The notes below the pieces were generated by a model, which saw only the letters and a list, made by a program, of their open reading frames with translations, did no database searches and was not told where the DNA came from. A DNA stretch of 41,880 bases from Treponema sp. (GTDB lineage Bacteria; Spirochaetota; Spirochaetia; Treponematales; Breznakiellaceae), in contig JAISOX010000082.1 in the NCBI GenBank assembly GCA_031275325.1, positions 1-41,880 on the forward strand, read 5' to 3'. Positions within the stretch are counted from its first letter, which is position 1. Each line of letters starts with the position of its first letter. The translations under genes and the position numbers were made by a program. Below are positions 25,793 to 33,795 of the stretch, piece after piece.

Positions 25793-27075
25793 TGGGTGTA
25801 GTGGTTATGGTCTTTTTCTTGCTGTTGCTTTTGGGTATGCCGGTGGCCTTTGCCATCGGTGTTTCAGGGACGGTTTTCTTTCTGGTTACCCCGGATATTC
25901 CCTTTTCTATTGTGGTGCAGAAAGTCGTCAGTTCCAGTCAAAGTTTTACCCTTTTGGCTATTCCCCTGTTTGTGTTTGCAGGGAATTTAATGAATAACAC
26001 CGGTATTACCTCCCGGCTCATCACGCTTTCCAATGTATTAACCGGACACATGTACGGCAACTTAGGCCAAATATCCTGTGTGCTTTCAACATTGATGGGC
26101 GGGGTTTCCGGTTCTGCCAATGCTGACGCTGCCATGGAATGCCGGGTGCTCGGCCCTGCTATGACTAAACGGGGATATACCAAAGGGTATTCGGCAGCGG
26201 TAAACGGTATTACCTCTTTAATTACGGCAACGATTCCACCCAGTATGGGACTCATTATTTATGGTTCCGTGGGAGAGGTCTCTATCGGACGGCTGTTTGC
26301 CGGAGGTTTCCTTCCAGGGTTTATGATGATGCTTGCCTTGATGATTACCATACGGATTACCGCAAAAAAACGAGGGTATCTGCCTGAGCGGGAACATCCG
26401 GCCCATCCCAAGGAAATTGGTAAGGCCTTCGTGGATAGCATCTGGGCCCTCTTTTTTCCAGTCATCTTGATCGTGGGCATTCGGTTTGGAATATTCACCC
26501 CTTCTGAGTCAGGGGCCTTTGCCTGTGTGTATGCGATCTTGGTTGGGGTGGTTATTTACCGGGAACTAAACCTAAAGACTTTTTTTCAAACCCTGCGGGA
26601 CACGGCAAACGACATCGGCATCATTATGATTCTGGTTTCCTTCTCCGGGATATTTGGATACGGTATTGTGTATGATCGCATTCCCCAGGCTATGGCTTCG
26701 TTTTTGGTGAATATCACGTCAAACCCCTATATCCTGCTGCTGATTATCATCCTCCTGCTGGTATGCTGCGGGATGTTTATTGAAACCACGGTAATTGCCC
26801 TGCTGCTTACCCCCATACTGCTGCCGGTGATCACCTCGGTGGGTATTGATCCGGTACAATTCGGCCTGATTATGATGACCGTGGTTACCATGGGGATCAT
26901 GACTCCGCCGGTGGGTATTGCCTTGTATACCACTTCCAGCATCATGGGGTGTAAACCCGAAGAAACTGCCCGGGAATCGGTTCCGTTTATTATGGCAATA
27001 ATTATGGTGATCCTCCTGTGTATCTTTTGTAAGGATCTGGTACTCTTTATTCCCAATCTTATCTTTGGAAAATAA
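25792..27075 (+). CDS. TRAP transporter large permease subunit (DctM family)
   Basis: 427-aa, about 12-helix ion-coupled permease. Family patterns: LLGMPVAFAIGVSG near the start, AIPLFVFAGNLMNNTGIT (about 60-78), MGGVSGSANADAAMECRVLGP, GITSLITATIPPSMGLIIYG, and a C-terminal MTPPVGIALYTTSSI. It drives uptake with a sodium or proton gradient, using substrate delivered by the lipoprotein upstream. Last gene of the operon. No canonical terminator follows, but a compound inverted-repeat element lies at 27090-27200. Confidence 0.95.
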   Translation: MGVVVMVFFLLLLLGMPVAFAIGVSGTVFFLVTPDIPFSIVVQKVVSSSQSFTLLAIPLFVFAGNLMNNTGITSRLITLSNVLTGHMYGNLGQISCVLSTLMGGVSGSANADAAMECRVLGPAMTKRGYTKGYSAAVNGITSLITATIPPSMGLIIYGSVGEVSIGRLFAGGFLPGFMMMLALMITIRITAKKRGYLPEREHPAHPKEIGKAFVDSIWALFFPVILIVGIRFGIFTPSESGAFACVYAILVGVVIYRELNLKTFFQTLRDTANDIGIIMILVSFSGIFGYGIVYDRIPQAMASFLVNITSNPYILLLIIILLLVCCGMFIETTVIALLLTPILLPVITSVGIDPVQFGLIMMTVVTMGIMTPPVGIALYTTSSIMGCKPEETARESVPFIMAIIMVILLCIFCKDLVLFIPNLIFGK

Positions 27076-27089
27076 GGGGGCGACGCATA

Positions 27090-27200
27090 TTCCGGCTGTT
27101 TACCGCGGGTGGGAGGCGTAGGAATGGAGCGTAGTTGAATGACCTAGCCAGCCGGAACCTCAGGGCCTTTGGCCCCCTTTGCGGGCCTGCGCGTAAACAG
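27090..27200. repeat. Compound inverted-repeat element with a dispersed core
   Basis: TTCCGGCTG (27090-27098) pairs with CAGCCGGAA (27149-27157), and CTGTTTACCGCG (27096-27107) nearly pairs with CGCGTAAACAG (27190-27200). The inner GGAGCGTAG..GAATGACCTAGCC (27126-27149) recurs at 28150-28173. It occupies the gap between the TRAP operon and the AT-rich genes. Confidence 0.7.
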
Positions 27201-27228
27201 TCCTGTTATGCAACGAATCCCCTACCTA

Positions 27229-27966
27229 TTATTTTATCAAATATTCTAACCGTGTAGTTATAAATGCTGTTTTATTTTTTGATGATACATCATACGATCC
27301 TTCATAGCTATAACTATCTGTTGAAGAATTTTCTGGCGTTATTTGAAAAACACCAAGATTTGCCGAACGCAATTTTAACAGTTTGGCCCCTGATTCTCTT
27401 ACTATAGTTTCCGCCCTCAGTTTACTGTTTTCCGCTGATTTTGCTATCAAGTCCAATTTAAGCTCATCGAGTTTTGTATAATAGTACTCTGGCGGCATTG
27501 AGAAAAATTCAACACCCAAATCAATCAGTTCTGTTATATCACGGGATATTTTTTCAATTTTATCCACTTCAGTAGATTCTATTGTAATCCTTTGCGTAAG
27601 CGTATATCCAGTAAATATGGTTTTTGTAATTCTTCCATCCTGATTATATTCAGGTTCATAATTTTCGTTTAAGTCAATAGATGAAAACACTATATCCTGC
27701 TCATTAACACCATTTTTTACAAGATAATCTTTAACTGCGGATGTATCATTCCTTAATTTTACAAAAGCATCTTTGGACGTTGTTGCTTTTTTTGAAAAAG
27801 ATCCTCTCCAAACAATTAAATCAGAAATAAATGATTTTGTTGCCGATCCGGTTACAACTATATAATTATTCTGTGCAGTTTTCCAAGTAACCATGCCAAT
27901 AGAAAATATAATTACACATATTATTACGGATAAACATACAATAATCGTATTCAAATGGTTTTTCAC
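27229..27966 (-). CDS. SIMPL-domain (DUF541) periplasmic or membrane-anchored protein
   Basis: 245 aa. An N-terminal membrane anchor or uncleaved signal (about 7-27, IIVCLSVIICVIIFSIGMV) is followed by a SIMPL domain: YIVVTGSATKSF, a helix with LRNDTSAVKDYLVKNGV, IVFSSIDLNENY, and a late helix LIAKSAENSKLRAETIVRESGAKL split around 180-205. The molecular role of SIMPL proteins is poorly known; several are linked to envelope stress or trafficking. GTG start at 27966 behind AAGGAG. The gene is markedly AT-rich compared with its neighbours, suggesting acquisition. Confidence 0.85.
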   Translation of the reverse strand: MKNHLNTIIVCLSVIICVIIFSIGMVTWKTAQNNYIVVTGSATKSFISDLIVWRGSFSKKATTSKDAFVKLRNDTSAVKDYLVKNGVNEQDIVFSSIDLNENYEPEYNQDGRITKTIFTGYTLTQRITIESTEVDKIEKISRDITELIDLGVEFFSMPPEYYYTKLDELKLDLIAKSAENSKLRAETIVRESGAKLLKLRSANLGVFQITPENSSTDSYSYEGSYDVSSKNKTAFITTRLEYLIK

Positions 27967-28595
27967 AAGAATTCTCCTTATGAATATAAGGTAGTACGAT
28001 AAAATTTATTTGTCAATATTTTTCAAAAAATTTTGATTATTATGGCGCATAGCGTTTCGGTTGTATGCGGCAGCTTGGCGGCCCGAATAAGGGCGCTTTG
28101 CGAATCAGAGTCCATATCTGACAAAATGTGGCGGAGTGAGTCCTGGGAAGGAGCGTAGCAGAATGACCTAGCCGTTGCGGAGATGCCTAATGACAACAGC
28201 ATACTCTTTTTCAGTAGACCTGTTTAATCCCCTTTTAAGTTTTTCCGTCGTAATTTATAATACCCCAAATCAAGGTCATGCTTAGTGAATGCCGGTTACC
28301 GCAATGCCCCGGTAAGGATATGCCATGGTTGATGCTTTTTACATGACTTTACCGGTATGAAACGGTTCGACTGGTATACTTTTATATCCATTTGAGCTAA
28401 TAGAAACGGGAAGGGTTCGCAGATAGAGGAAAAATCTGCCCAAGTAAGATGGTCAAAGATAAGGGTAATTAAACCCATAGATGGGTAAAACGAATTTAAA
28501 TTAAACAGGGTAGGGCAAGAAGGGCAAATCAAAAATGGCTGGAAGAATGGGATACACTAACAAACAATAAAAGCCGCTTTGAGGGGTTGTTATGC
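27967..28595. other. AT-rich gene-free stretch with a dispersed-repeat copy
   Basis: About 630 bp between the SIMPL and NADAR genes. The repeat core GGAGCGTAG..GAATGACCTAGCC occurs at 28150-28173 (partner 27126-27149). A 78-codon minus-strand frame at 28296-28532 has no ribosome site or family pattern. The stretch 28300-28560 could be a decayed gene, but nothing is recognisable in it. Confidence 0.45.
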
Positions 28596-29186
28596 TCATA
28601 CATTTAATTTCTTTATTTCTTCCCTCACTTCCATTAAAGCAAAACCTAATAAATTTTCCCCTTTCCAATGATTGGGATCATTTATTTTTTTATCATCTTT
28701 CGCAAGTCCAACACCCCATATTGTATCCACCGGGCTGGCCTCAACCAATACCTTATGTTCAGTAGATACTAATAATCGCATCATTTCTTTGTTTTGAGTA
28801 AATTTATAAAAATTACCGTTTAACACTATTGCATATTTTGCCTTATCCCATATTTTTGCATCAAAATTTTTTACTTTCCTACCCAATGATTTTATTTCCC
28901 GGGGATGTACTGCCGATAGTATTTCATCGAATATTTCCTTATCATTAAATAATAATGCTTTTTGTCCCATCATATATTGTTCCGCGCAGCTATACTGATA
29001 AGCGTCTGCAATAAATTTTGATTCCTGCCATTGGCTGAAACAGCCGGTGGATACCGTATTTTTATCTGTCCTCCAGAAAAATACATAATCAAATCTCTTT
29101 CCCAAAGCAATTTCCTCAATCAAGGTATTCACGGTATATTTTTGCTCATTATTTCTATTCAGAAAAGGTGAAACCAGATTATCCAT
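28596..29186 (-). CDS. NADAR-family (YbiA-like) N-glycosidase-type protein
   Basis: 196-aa soluble protein. NADAR features: an aromatic/Ser-Glu stretch CFSQWQESKFI, SCAEQYMMGQKALLF (the classic AEQYMM element, about 68-80), LGRKVKNFDAKIWDKAKY, and the late ASPVDTIWGVGLAKDD plus GENLLGFALMEVRE. The family includes YbiA, which removes damaged riboflavin precursors, and enzymes of ADP-ribose chemistry; the substrate here cannot be chosen. GGAGG lies about 8 nt before ATG 29186. AT-rich like the SIMPL gene, and standing between the TRAP and cobalamin genes without obvious link to either. Confidence 0.88.
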   Translation of the reverse strand: MDNLVSPFLNRNNEQKYTVNTLIEEIALGKRFDYVFFWRTDKNTVSTGCFSQWQESKFIADAYQYSCAEQYMMGQKALLFNDKEIFDEILSAVHPREIKSLGRKVKNFDAKIWDKAKYAIVLNGNFYKFTQNKEMMRLLVSTEHKVLVEASPVDTIWGVGLAKDDKKINDPNHWKGENLLGFALMEVREEIKKLNV

Positions 29187-29280
29187 AATGTTTCCTCCAA
29201 GTGTTACCCATGCGTCTCATGTATTCTCTCCATACCTGCTCTTTTGGTCAACCCATGTATTCCGCCAACCTGCCTTACCC

Positions 29281-30078
29281 CTAGGTCCGCGCCAAAATTA
29301 ACAGGCACAAGGTAAGATGCAGGATTTCGGCAAGCTCTACCGCCGCGCCCAGCGCGTCTCCGGTATAGCCCCCCAGATGCTTCCGGTACAGCCGGGCAAA
29401 AAACACCGACGCCAGGGGACTTACCGACGGTACGGCGAGGAGGATCCCCCAAAGACCGCAGCGCGGTTCATCAACGGCGAAGAGCGCGCTCATTCCCCAT
29501 ACCAGGGCCGTCCAGAGCAAGAGCCCCGTGAGGAGCCCTGCTATTACCCGGTAAGGCCGGGCATCCTTTACCAAGGCGCCAAGCCCCCCGGGTTTGGCAG
29601 ACCCGGTCAAGCCAGGAATCAGCGCCGCGCTGAACCGCCCGCTTATAGGGTAGGCTAAGAGGGGCCCGGGAAAACGGACCAGCCAGGGAAAGAGGGTATA
29701 GAGCAGCCCTGCCTTGAGGCTGAGAACCGCGATACCTGCGAAAAAGCCGTACACCCCGATCCGCGAATCCTTGAGTACCATAATCCGCTTCTCCCGGTCA
29801 AAAGAGCCGAGGAATGCGTCGGCTGTATCCATAAGCCCGTCAAGATGAAAAAGGTTAAACCCCAGGTATTGACCGGTAAGGGTGAAGATAACCGTGAGAA
29901 GGGGGCTTTCCGTCAGAAGATACCCCCCGCCAAGAAGCACGACGCCCAGCAAGGCAGGGACTATCCCGGTAATGGGCAGGTAAAAGTCCATCCGGGAACC
30001 GTCGAATTGTTGCGTACTCCTCCGCTTGATGGGGAACCGTGAAACCAGGCTCAAGGTGGAAAGAAACCGGTTAAACAT
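29281..30078 (-). CDS. cobS: Adenosylcobinamide-GDP ribazoletransferase
   Basis: 265-aa integral membrane enzyme joining adenosylcobinamide-GDP and alpha-ribazole (phosphate), the last assembly step of cobalamin. Several hydrophobic helices and the family signature FHLDGLMDTADAFLGS (about 97-112) with KDSRIGVYGF after it are visible. YPISGRFSA in mid-protein is also typical. GAGAGGT precedes ATG 30078. It lies 9 nt after cobT, so the two form an operon using the CobT product. No other cobalamin genes or cobalamin riboswitch are in the window. Confidence 0.93.
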   Translation of the reverse strand: MFNRFLSTLSLVSRFPIKRRSTQQFDGSRMDFYLPITGIVPALLGVVLLGGGYLLTESPLLTVIFTLTGQYLGFNLFHLDGLMDTADAFLGSFDREKRIMVLKDSRIGVYGFFAGIAVLSLKAGLLYTLFPWLVRFPGPLLAYPISGRFSAALIPGLTGSAKPGGLGALVKDARPYRVIAGLLTGLLLWTALVWGMSALFAVDEPRCGLWGILLAVPSVSPLASVFFARLYRKHLGGYTGDALGAAVELAEILHLTLCLLILART

Positions 30079-30087
30079 ACCTCTCGG

Positions 30088-31251
30088 TTAATACTTCTCT
30101 TCCACAATATCCTTCCCGGAAACCTGGGCTTGGGAGAAGGACGCCATGGTACGGGCCGCGTGGACCGCCAGTTCTATGATATAACCGCCGATAACCGCGC
30201 CTGTACCCTCTCCCAAGTGCATATCCAGGGATACAATGGGGGAGAGCCCAAGGTTATCCAATACGGGGCGGTGTCCTGCAACCTTGGATTGGTGCCCTGC
30301 GAACAGGAACTCCTTCACCTGGGGGTTTATCATCGCCGCGAGATAGGCCGCAGCAGTTACCGGGAAGCCGTCAAGGACACAGGGGATCCCCTTGCCCGCA
30401 AGACCCAGGATAAAACCGCTCATCATCCCCAGGTCAAAGGACCCCACCTGTTCTATAATGGCTTCTCCGGTTTGAGCAGGCTTACGCAGGGCCACCGCTT
30501 CCCGAATGATCCGTTTCTTGTGTTCCAGCCGTTCCCGGTCAATACCGGTTCCCCGGTCTACCATCTCCTCCGGGGAAAACCCCGCGGCAATGAGCATGGC
30601 TGCGGCAGTGCTGGTGTTTCCAATCCCTAAGTCTCCGACGGCCACCAGGTCATAGCCCTGTTCCTGCGCGTCATCCGCCAGCTTTTTACCCTGTTCCAGG
30701 GTCTTGACCGCTTCCTGCGCGCTCATGGCCTGGGTCTTATAGAAGTTCCCGCAGCCTTTCCCGATCTTGGCCCGTATAAACCGGCATGACCTCTGAGGGG
30801 GCAGCTCCTCATCCGGGGGAAACTCCCCGGCTACCCCCGCGTCTACGGCGATCACTTCCCAGCCCGTGCGCTGGGCCAGGGCATTGATCCCTGCCCCGCC
30901 GGAAAGCATGTTCAGGACCATCTGATAGGTAACTTCCGACGGGTACAGGGATACCCCTTCTTCGGTGATACCCTGATCCCCGGCAAACACATAAATCCCC
31001 TTCTTCCTGATGCGAGGGGGAACCTGGTTTTGAATCCCCGCCATCTTGATACAATAGGCTTCCAATTTTCCCAGGCTGCCCCGGGGCTTGGTAAGATTAT
31101 CCAGATGGGCAAGCATAGCCTCCTCAACGCGCCGCTTGGCCGGCAGCGCGGCCCCCTCCTCCTGAGGGCTGTGGGGAGAAGGGCCTGTTTCATTGCAATA
31201 AGGTGTCATAGTGGTATGATGATAGGGGAGCCTGGAACTCCTGTCAAGCAT
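30088..31251 (-). CDS. cobT: Nicotinate-nucleotide--dimethylbenzimidazole phosphoribosyltransferase
   Basis: 387 aa from ATG 31251 (373 from ATG 31209); usual CobT is about 350. It makes alpha-ribazole phosphate for the lower ligand of cobalamin. Seen: DNLTKPRGSLGKLE near the start, VFAGDQGITEEGVS, GDLGIGNTSTAAAM, and the catalytic-glutamate region HLGEGTGAVIGG at the end. The open frame continues upstream without a stop through array E to an ATG at 31812, adding about 187 residues of heptapeptide repeats (VPNTPFG-like). I place the start at 31251 because GGGGTG precedes it and family similarity begins after it, but translation of the extension cannot be excluded. Confidence 0.88.
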   Translation of the reverse strand: MLDRSSRLPYHHTTMTPYCNETGPSPHSPQEEGAALPAKRRVEEAMLAHLDNLTKPRGSLGKLEAYCIKMAGIQNQVPPRIRKKGIYVFAGDQGITEEGVSLYPSEVTYQMVLNMLSGGAGINALAQRTGWEVIAVDAGVAGEFPPDEELPPQRSCRFIRAKIGKGCGNFYKTQAMSAQEAVKTLEQGKKLADDAQEQGYDLVAVGDLGIGNTSTAAAMLIAAGFSPEEMVDRGTGIDRERLEHKKRIIREAVALRKPAQTGEAIIEQVGSFDLGMMSGFILGLAGKGIPCVLDGFPVTAAAYLAAMINPQVKEFLFAGHQSKVAGHRPVLDNLGLSPIVSLDMHLGEGTGAVIGGYIIELAVHAARTMASFSQAQVSGKDIVEEKY

Positions 31252-31332
31252 TTTTTCACCCCGCTCCCCGGAGGCATACCTGCATGGAGTCCCGGTACGG
31301 GCCGGGCTGCCCCGGAACAGTACCGGCGGGAG

Positions 31333-31752
31333 CCCCAAGGGGGCCTGCTGTATCCCCAATGGAACATTCGGGAGCCCGAATGGAGCATTCGGGAGCCCCA
31401 ATGGAGTATTCGGGAGCCCCAAGGGGGCCTTCTGTATCCCCAAGGGGGCCTTCTGTATCCCCAATGGAGTATTCGGGAGCCCCAATGGAGCATTCGGGAC
31501 CCCGAATGGAGTATTCGGGACCCCGAATGAAGTATTCGGGACCCCGAATGGAGTATTCGGGATCCCGAATGGAGTATTCGGGACCCCGAATGAAGTATTC
31601 GGGACCCCGAATGGAGTATTCGGGACCCCGAATGAAGTATTCGGGACCCCGAATGGAGTATTCGGGACCCCGAATGGAGTATTCGGGACCCCGAATGAAG
31701 TATTGGGGATCCCGAATGGAGCATTCGGGATCCCCAATAGACCGTTCCAGCC
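31333..31752. repeat. Tandem array E: 20 units of exactly 21 bp, upstream of and in frame with cobT
   Basis: Twenty head-to-tail 21-bp units. The common type is CCCGAATGGAGTATTCGGGAC, a near-perfect dyad (CCCGAAT...ATTCGGG). Three units (1, 5 and 6) are a second type, CCCCAAGGGGGCCTTCTGTAT. Divergence increases toward the left end and at the last unit. All reading frames are open on both strands because 21 is a multiple of three. The array ends 64 bp before the promoter of the divergent solute-binding protein gene. Confidence 0.95.
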
Positions 31753-31816
31753 CAGGGAATAGCCCATCCCGGGCTGCCATGATACAGGGATGCCGGGAAT
31801 CAAAAAAATCATGCCC

Positions 31817-31845
31817 TTGCCCTGGGGTAATCCCTGGCATATAGA
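31817..31845 (+). promoter_or_regulatory. Promoter of the family 3 solute-binding protein gene
   Basis: TTGCCC (31817-31822), 17-bp spacer, TATAGA (31840-31845). The leader is about 18 nt before ATG 31870 and contains no clear Shine-Dalgarno. Confidence 0.6.
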
Positions 31846-31869
31846 GCCAAGATATGCTATATACAGAGT

Positions 31870-32655
31870 ATGAAAATTCGTTTATTGCTTTTGACCCAGC
31901 TCTTCGCCTTAGGTTTGCTGTTCAGCGGCTGTAGTGATACGCCAGCCCGTTCCGCCCAGCTTCAGGCTATACGCAAGCGGGGGATCCTGTGTGTAGGCAT
32001 CCAGTCGGACGTGCCCCGGTTCGGTTACTACAATCCTAAGACCGGCGAACTCGAAGGGTTAGAGATCGACCTGGCCCGGAGTATTGCGGAAGCTATCCTT
32101 GGGAATAAGGAGGGGGTTTCCTTTACGGTGGTTACCACCCCGATGCGGGGGCCCATGCTTGACAATGGGGAGGTGGATATGATCATAGCCGCCTATACCA
32201 TCACGGAAGAACGGAAGCGGCTCTATAATATTACCCGCCCCTATTATATTGATGAAGTCGGCTTCCTGGTCAGAAAGGATTCGGGCCTGACCGGATTGGC
32301 GGATATGCAGGGAAAAACCATCGGCGTTATCCGGGGGACCACCACTTCCGAGGCAATTACCCGGGAAGCGGCTAAATACGGCGTGAAGGTACGGTTTTGG
32401 GACTTTCCCAGTAATCCCCCGATCCTGGCGGCCCTGCTGAACAAACAGATTGACGCCTACTCGGTAGATAAATCGATCCTCTTAGGCTACCTGCAGGAGG
32501 ATACCCTGCTGTTACCCGACGGCTTTGATCCCCAGGAATACGGTATCGCCACGAAACTGGGCAATGACAAACTCGCGGCCTATCTTGATACGCTGATCCA
32601 GACGATGCAGCATAACGGTACGTTGGCCACGCTGCGGCATAAATGGGGACTCTAG
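31870..32655 (+). CDS. Amino-acid-type ABC solute-binding lipoprotein (family 3)
   Basis: 261 aa with lipobox LFSGC (Cys at about 21), so it is anchored to the membrane. Family 3 features: IRKRGILCVGIQSDVPRFGYY, GLEIDLARSIAEAI, a DNGEVDMIIAAYTITEERK motif, and LADMQGKTIGVIRGTT. This suggests an amino acid or similar polar ligand. No ABC permease or ATPase is adjacent, so it must pair with a transporter elsewhere or act as a sensor. Next to it on the opposite strand are two receivers. Confidence 0.88.
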   Translation: MKIRLLLLTQLFALGLLFSGCSDTPARSAQLQAIRKRGILCVGIQSDVPRFGYYNPKTGELEGLEIDLARSIAEAILGNKEGVSFTVVTTPMRGPMLDNGEVDMIIAAYTITEERKRLYNITRPYYIDEVGFLVRKDSGLTGLADMQGKTIGVIRGTTTSEAITREAAKYGVKVRFWDFPSNPPILAALLNKQIDAYSVDKSILLGYLQEDTLLLPDGFDPQEYGIATKLGNDKLAAYLDTLIQTMQHNGTLATLRHKWGL

Positions 32656-32711
32656 GATCCGGTACCGCCCGGGCTTGGGTACCGCCCGGGGGTGCGCTGG
32701 CAGGAGAGGCG

Positions 32712-33113
32712 TCAAAGCCCGTCGTATCCTGAAACAGGGCTCATATTAAGGGCGGCCCATACTTTTTTTTCGAGGATCTCCGGGGTGATGGGTTTTATGA
32801 TATAATCCTTCACGCTGCCGTGCTTGGAAGCGTGCTTAATCAGCTCCGGGCTTGCGTGGGACGAGATAAAGATAATCGGTACGTCCTTTGCATTTGGATA
32901 GTCCTTCATCTTTTCAAGGAACTCGAAGCCGGACATGCCGGGCATTTCAATATCCAGCAAAATCAGGGCCACCTTTTCACTGTCCAGAATGGTAAGGGCC
33001 ATCTGGCCGGATTTAGCCAAACGGACATCGAACTGTTTTTCCAATAATACCTTGATAGTCCTCAGATTCATGGACATATCATCAATAGCCAAAATAACCT
33101 GTTTTTCCCGCAT
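32712..33113 (-). CDS. Stand-alone receiver (CheY-like) protein, copy 1
   Basis: 133-aa response-regulator receiver without an output domain. Acidic pair D11/D12, phospho-acceptor D54 (LILLDIEMPG), Ser in FISSHAS and Lys in YIIKP. It is a close paralogue of the protein encoded just upstream at 33195-33614: the first 35 residues and the MPGMSGFEFL region are nearly identical. Loop residues GSVKD carry one extra amino acid. AGGAGG on the minus strand gives its own ribosome site. The signalling partner kinase is not in the window. Confidence 0.92.
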   Translation of the reverse strand: MREKQVILAIDDMSMNLRTIKVLLEKQFDVRLAKSGQMALTILDSEKVALILLDIEMPGMSGFEFLEKMKDYPNAKDVPIIFISSHASPELIKHASKHGSVKDYIIKPITPEILEKKVWAALNMSPVSGYDGL

Positions 33114-33194
33114 AAGATCCTCCTCGCGCCTTCGCGTATTCCTTGCTAAACCGTACCGGTCTTTCTTGAACCCTTGACCAGGTTATGTAGATCC

Positions 33195-33614
33195 TTACGG
33201 AAGAAGGTTGATGGCTTTACCGTCTTTGGTAATGTAAATGTCCTGCATATTCAGGGCCGCGTATACTTTTTTCTGCAGAACCGCCGGTTCAAAGGGCTTC
33301 ATCACATAATCTTTCGCCCCTGCTTTGGTGGCCCGGGCAATTAACTCGGTGGACGCATGGGAGGTTACAAAAATAACCGGCACATCTTTAGCCCGGTCAA
33401 GTTTTTGGAGCACATCCAGGAACTCAAATCCCGACATACCGGGCATTTCAATGTCCAATAAAATAAGATCCACTTTGCTGGAACCCAAGATAGATAAGGC
33501 GATTTCCCCTGACTTGGCCAAACGGACATTGAACTGTTTATCCAAAATAACTTGGATGGTCCTCAAATTCATTGACATATCGTCAATAGCTAAAATAACT
33601 TTTCGATCTTCCAT
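33195..33614 (-). CDS. Stand-alone receiver (CheY-like) protein, copy 2
   Basis: 139-aa receiver with D11/D12, D54, Thr in FVTSHAS and Lys in YVMKP. It has a short C-terminal extension (DIYITKDGKAINLLP) absent from copy 1. First gene of the pair: AAAGGAG lies 8-9 nt before ATG 33614, and copy 1 follows after 81 bp. The upstream region holds GTATAC direct and inverted half-sites near 33675-33692 that may be regulatory. The pair appears to be a tandem duplication that has begun to diverge. Confidence 0.92.
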   Translation of the reverse strand: MEDRKVILAIDDMSMNLRTIQVILDKQFNVRLAKSGEIALSILGSSKVDLILLDIEMPGMSGFEFLDVLQKLDRAKDVPVIFVTSHASTELIARATKAGAKDYVMKPFEPAVLQKKVYAALNMQDIYITKDGKAINLLP

Positions 33615-33795
33615 GAAAAATACTCCTTTTATAGGGTGATGCTGCTGATGGTTACTGCAATGTTTGTGGTTGTATACTGATTACGTATACTATAGTACTC
33701 TAGGGGCTTCATGACAAGGGATGCGCCCTCATAGGGATTGCCGGGAACAGCCTGTTTTTTCATGTGCTTATGTTTTCCATAGGAGGTCCGGGGCC

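Noticed and set aside
28296-28532. 78-aa minus-strand ORF in the AT-rich gap
   Set aside because: No ribosome site, no recognisable domain, and the surrounding frames are broken.
31206-31844. Other long ORFs over array E on both strands
   Set aside because: A 21-bp repeat without stops keeps several frames open; only the cobT frame connects to a real protein.
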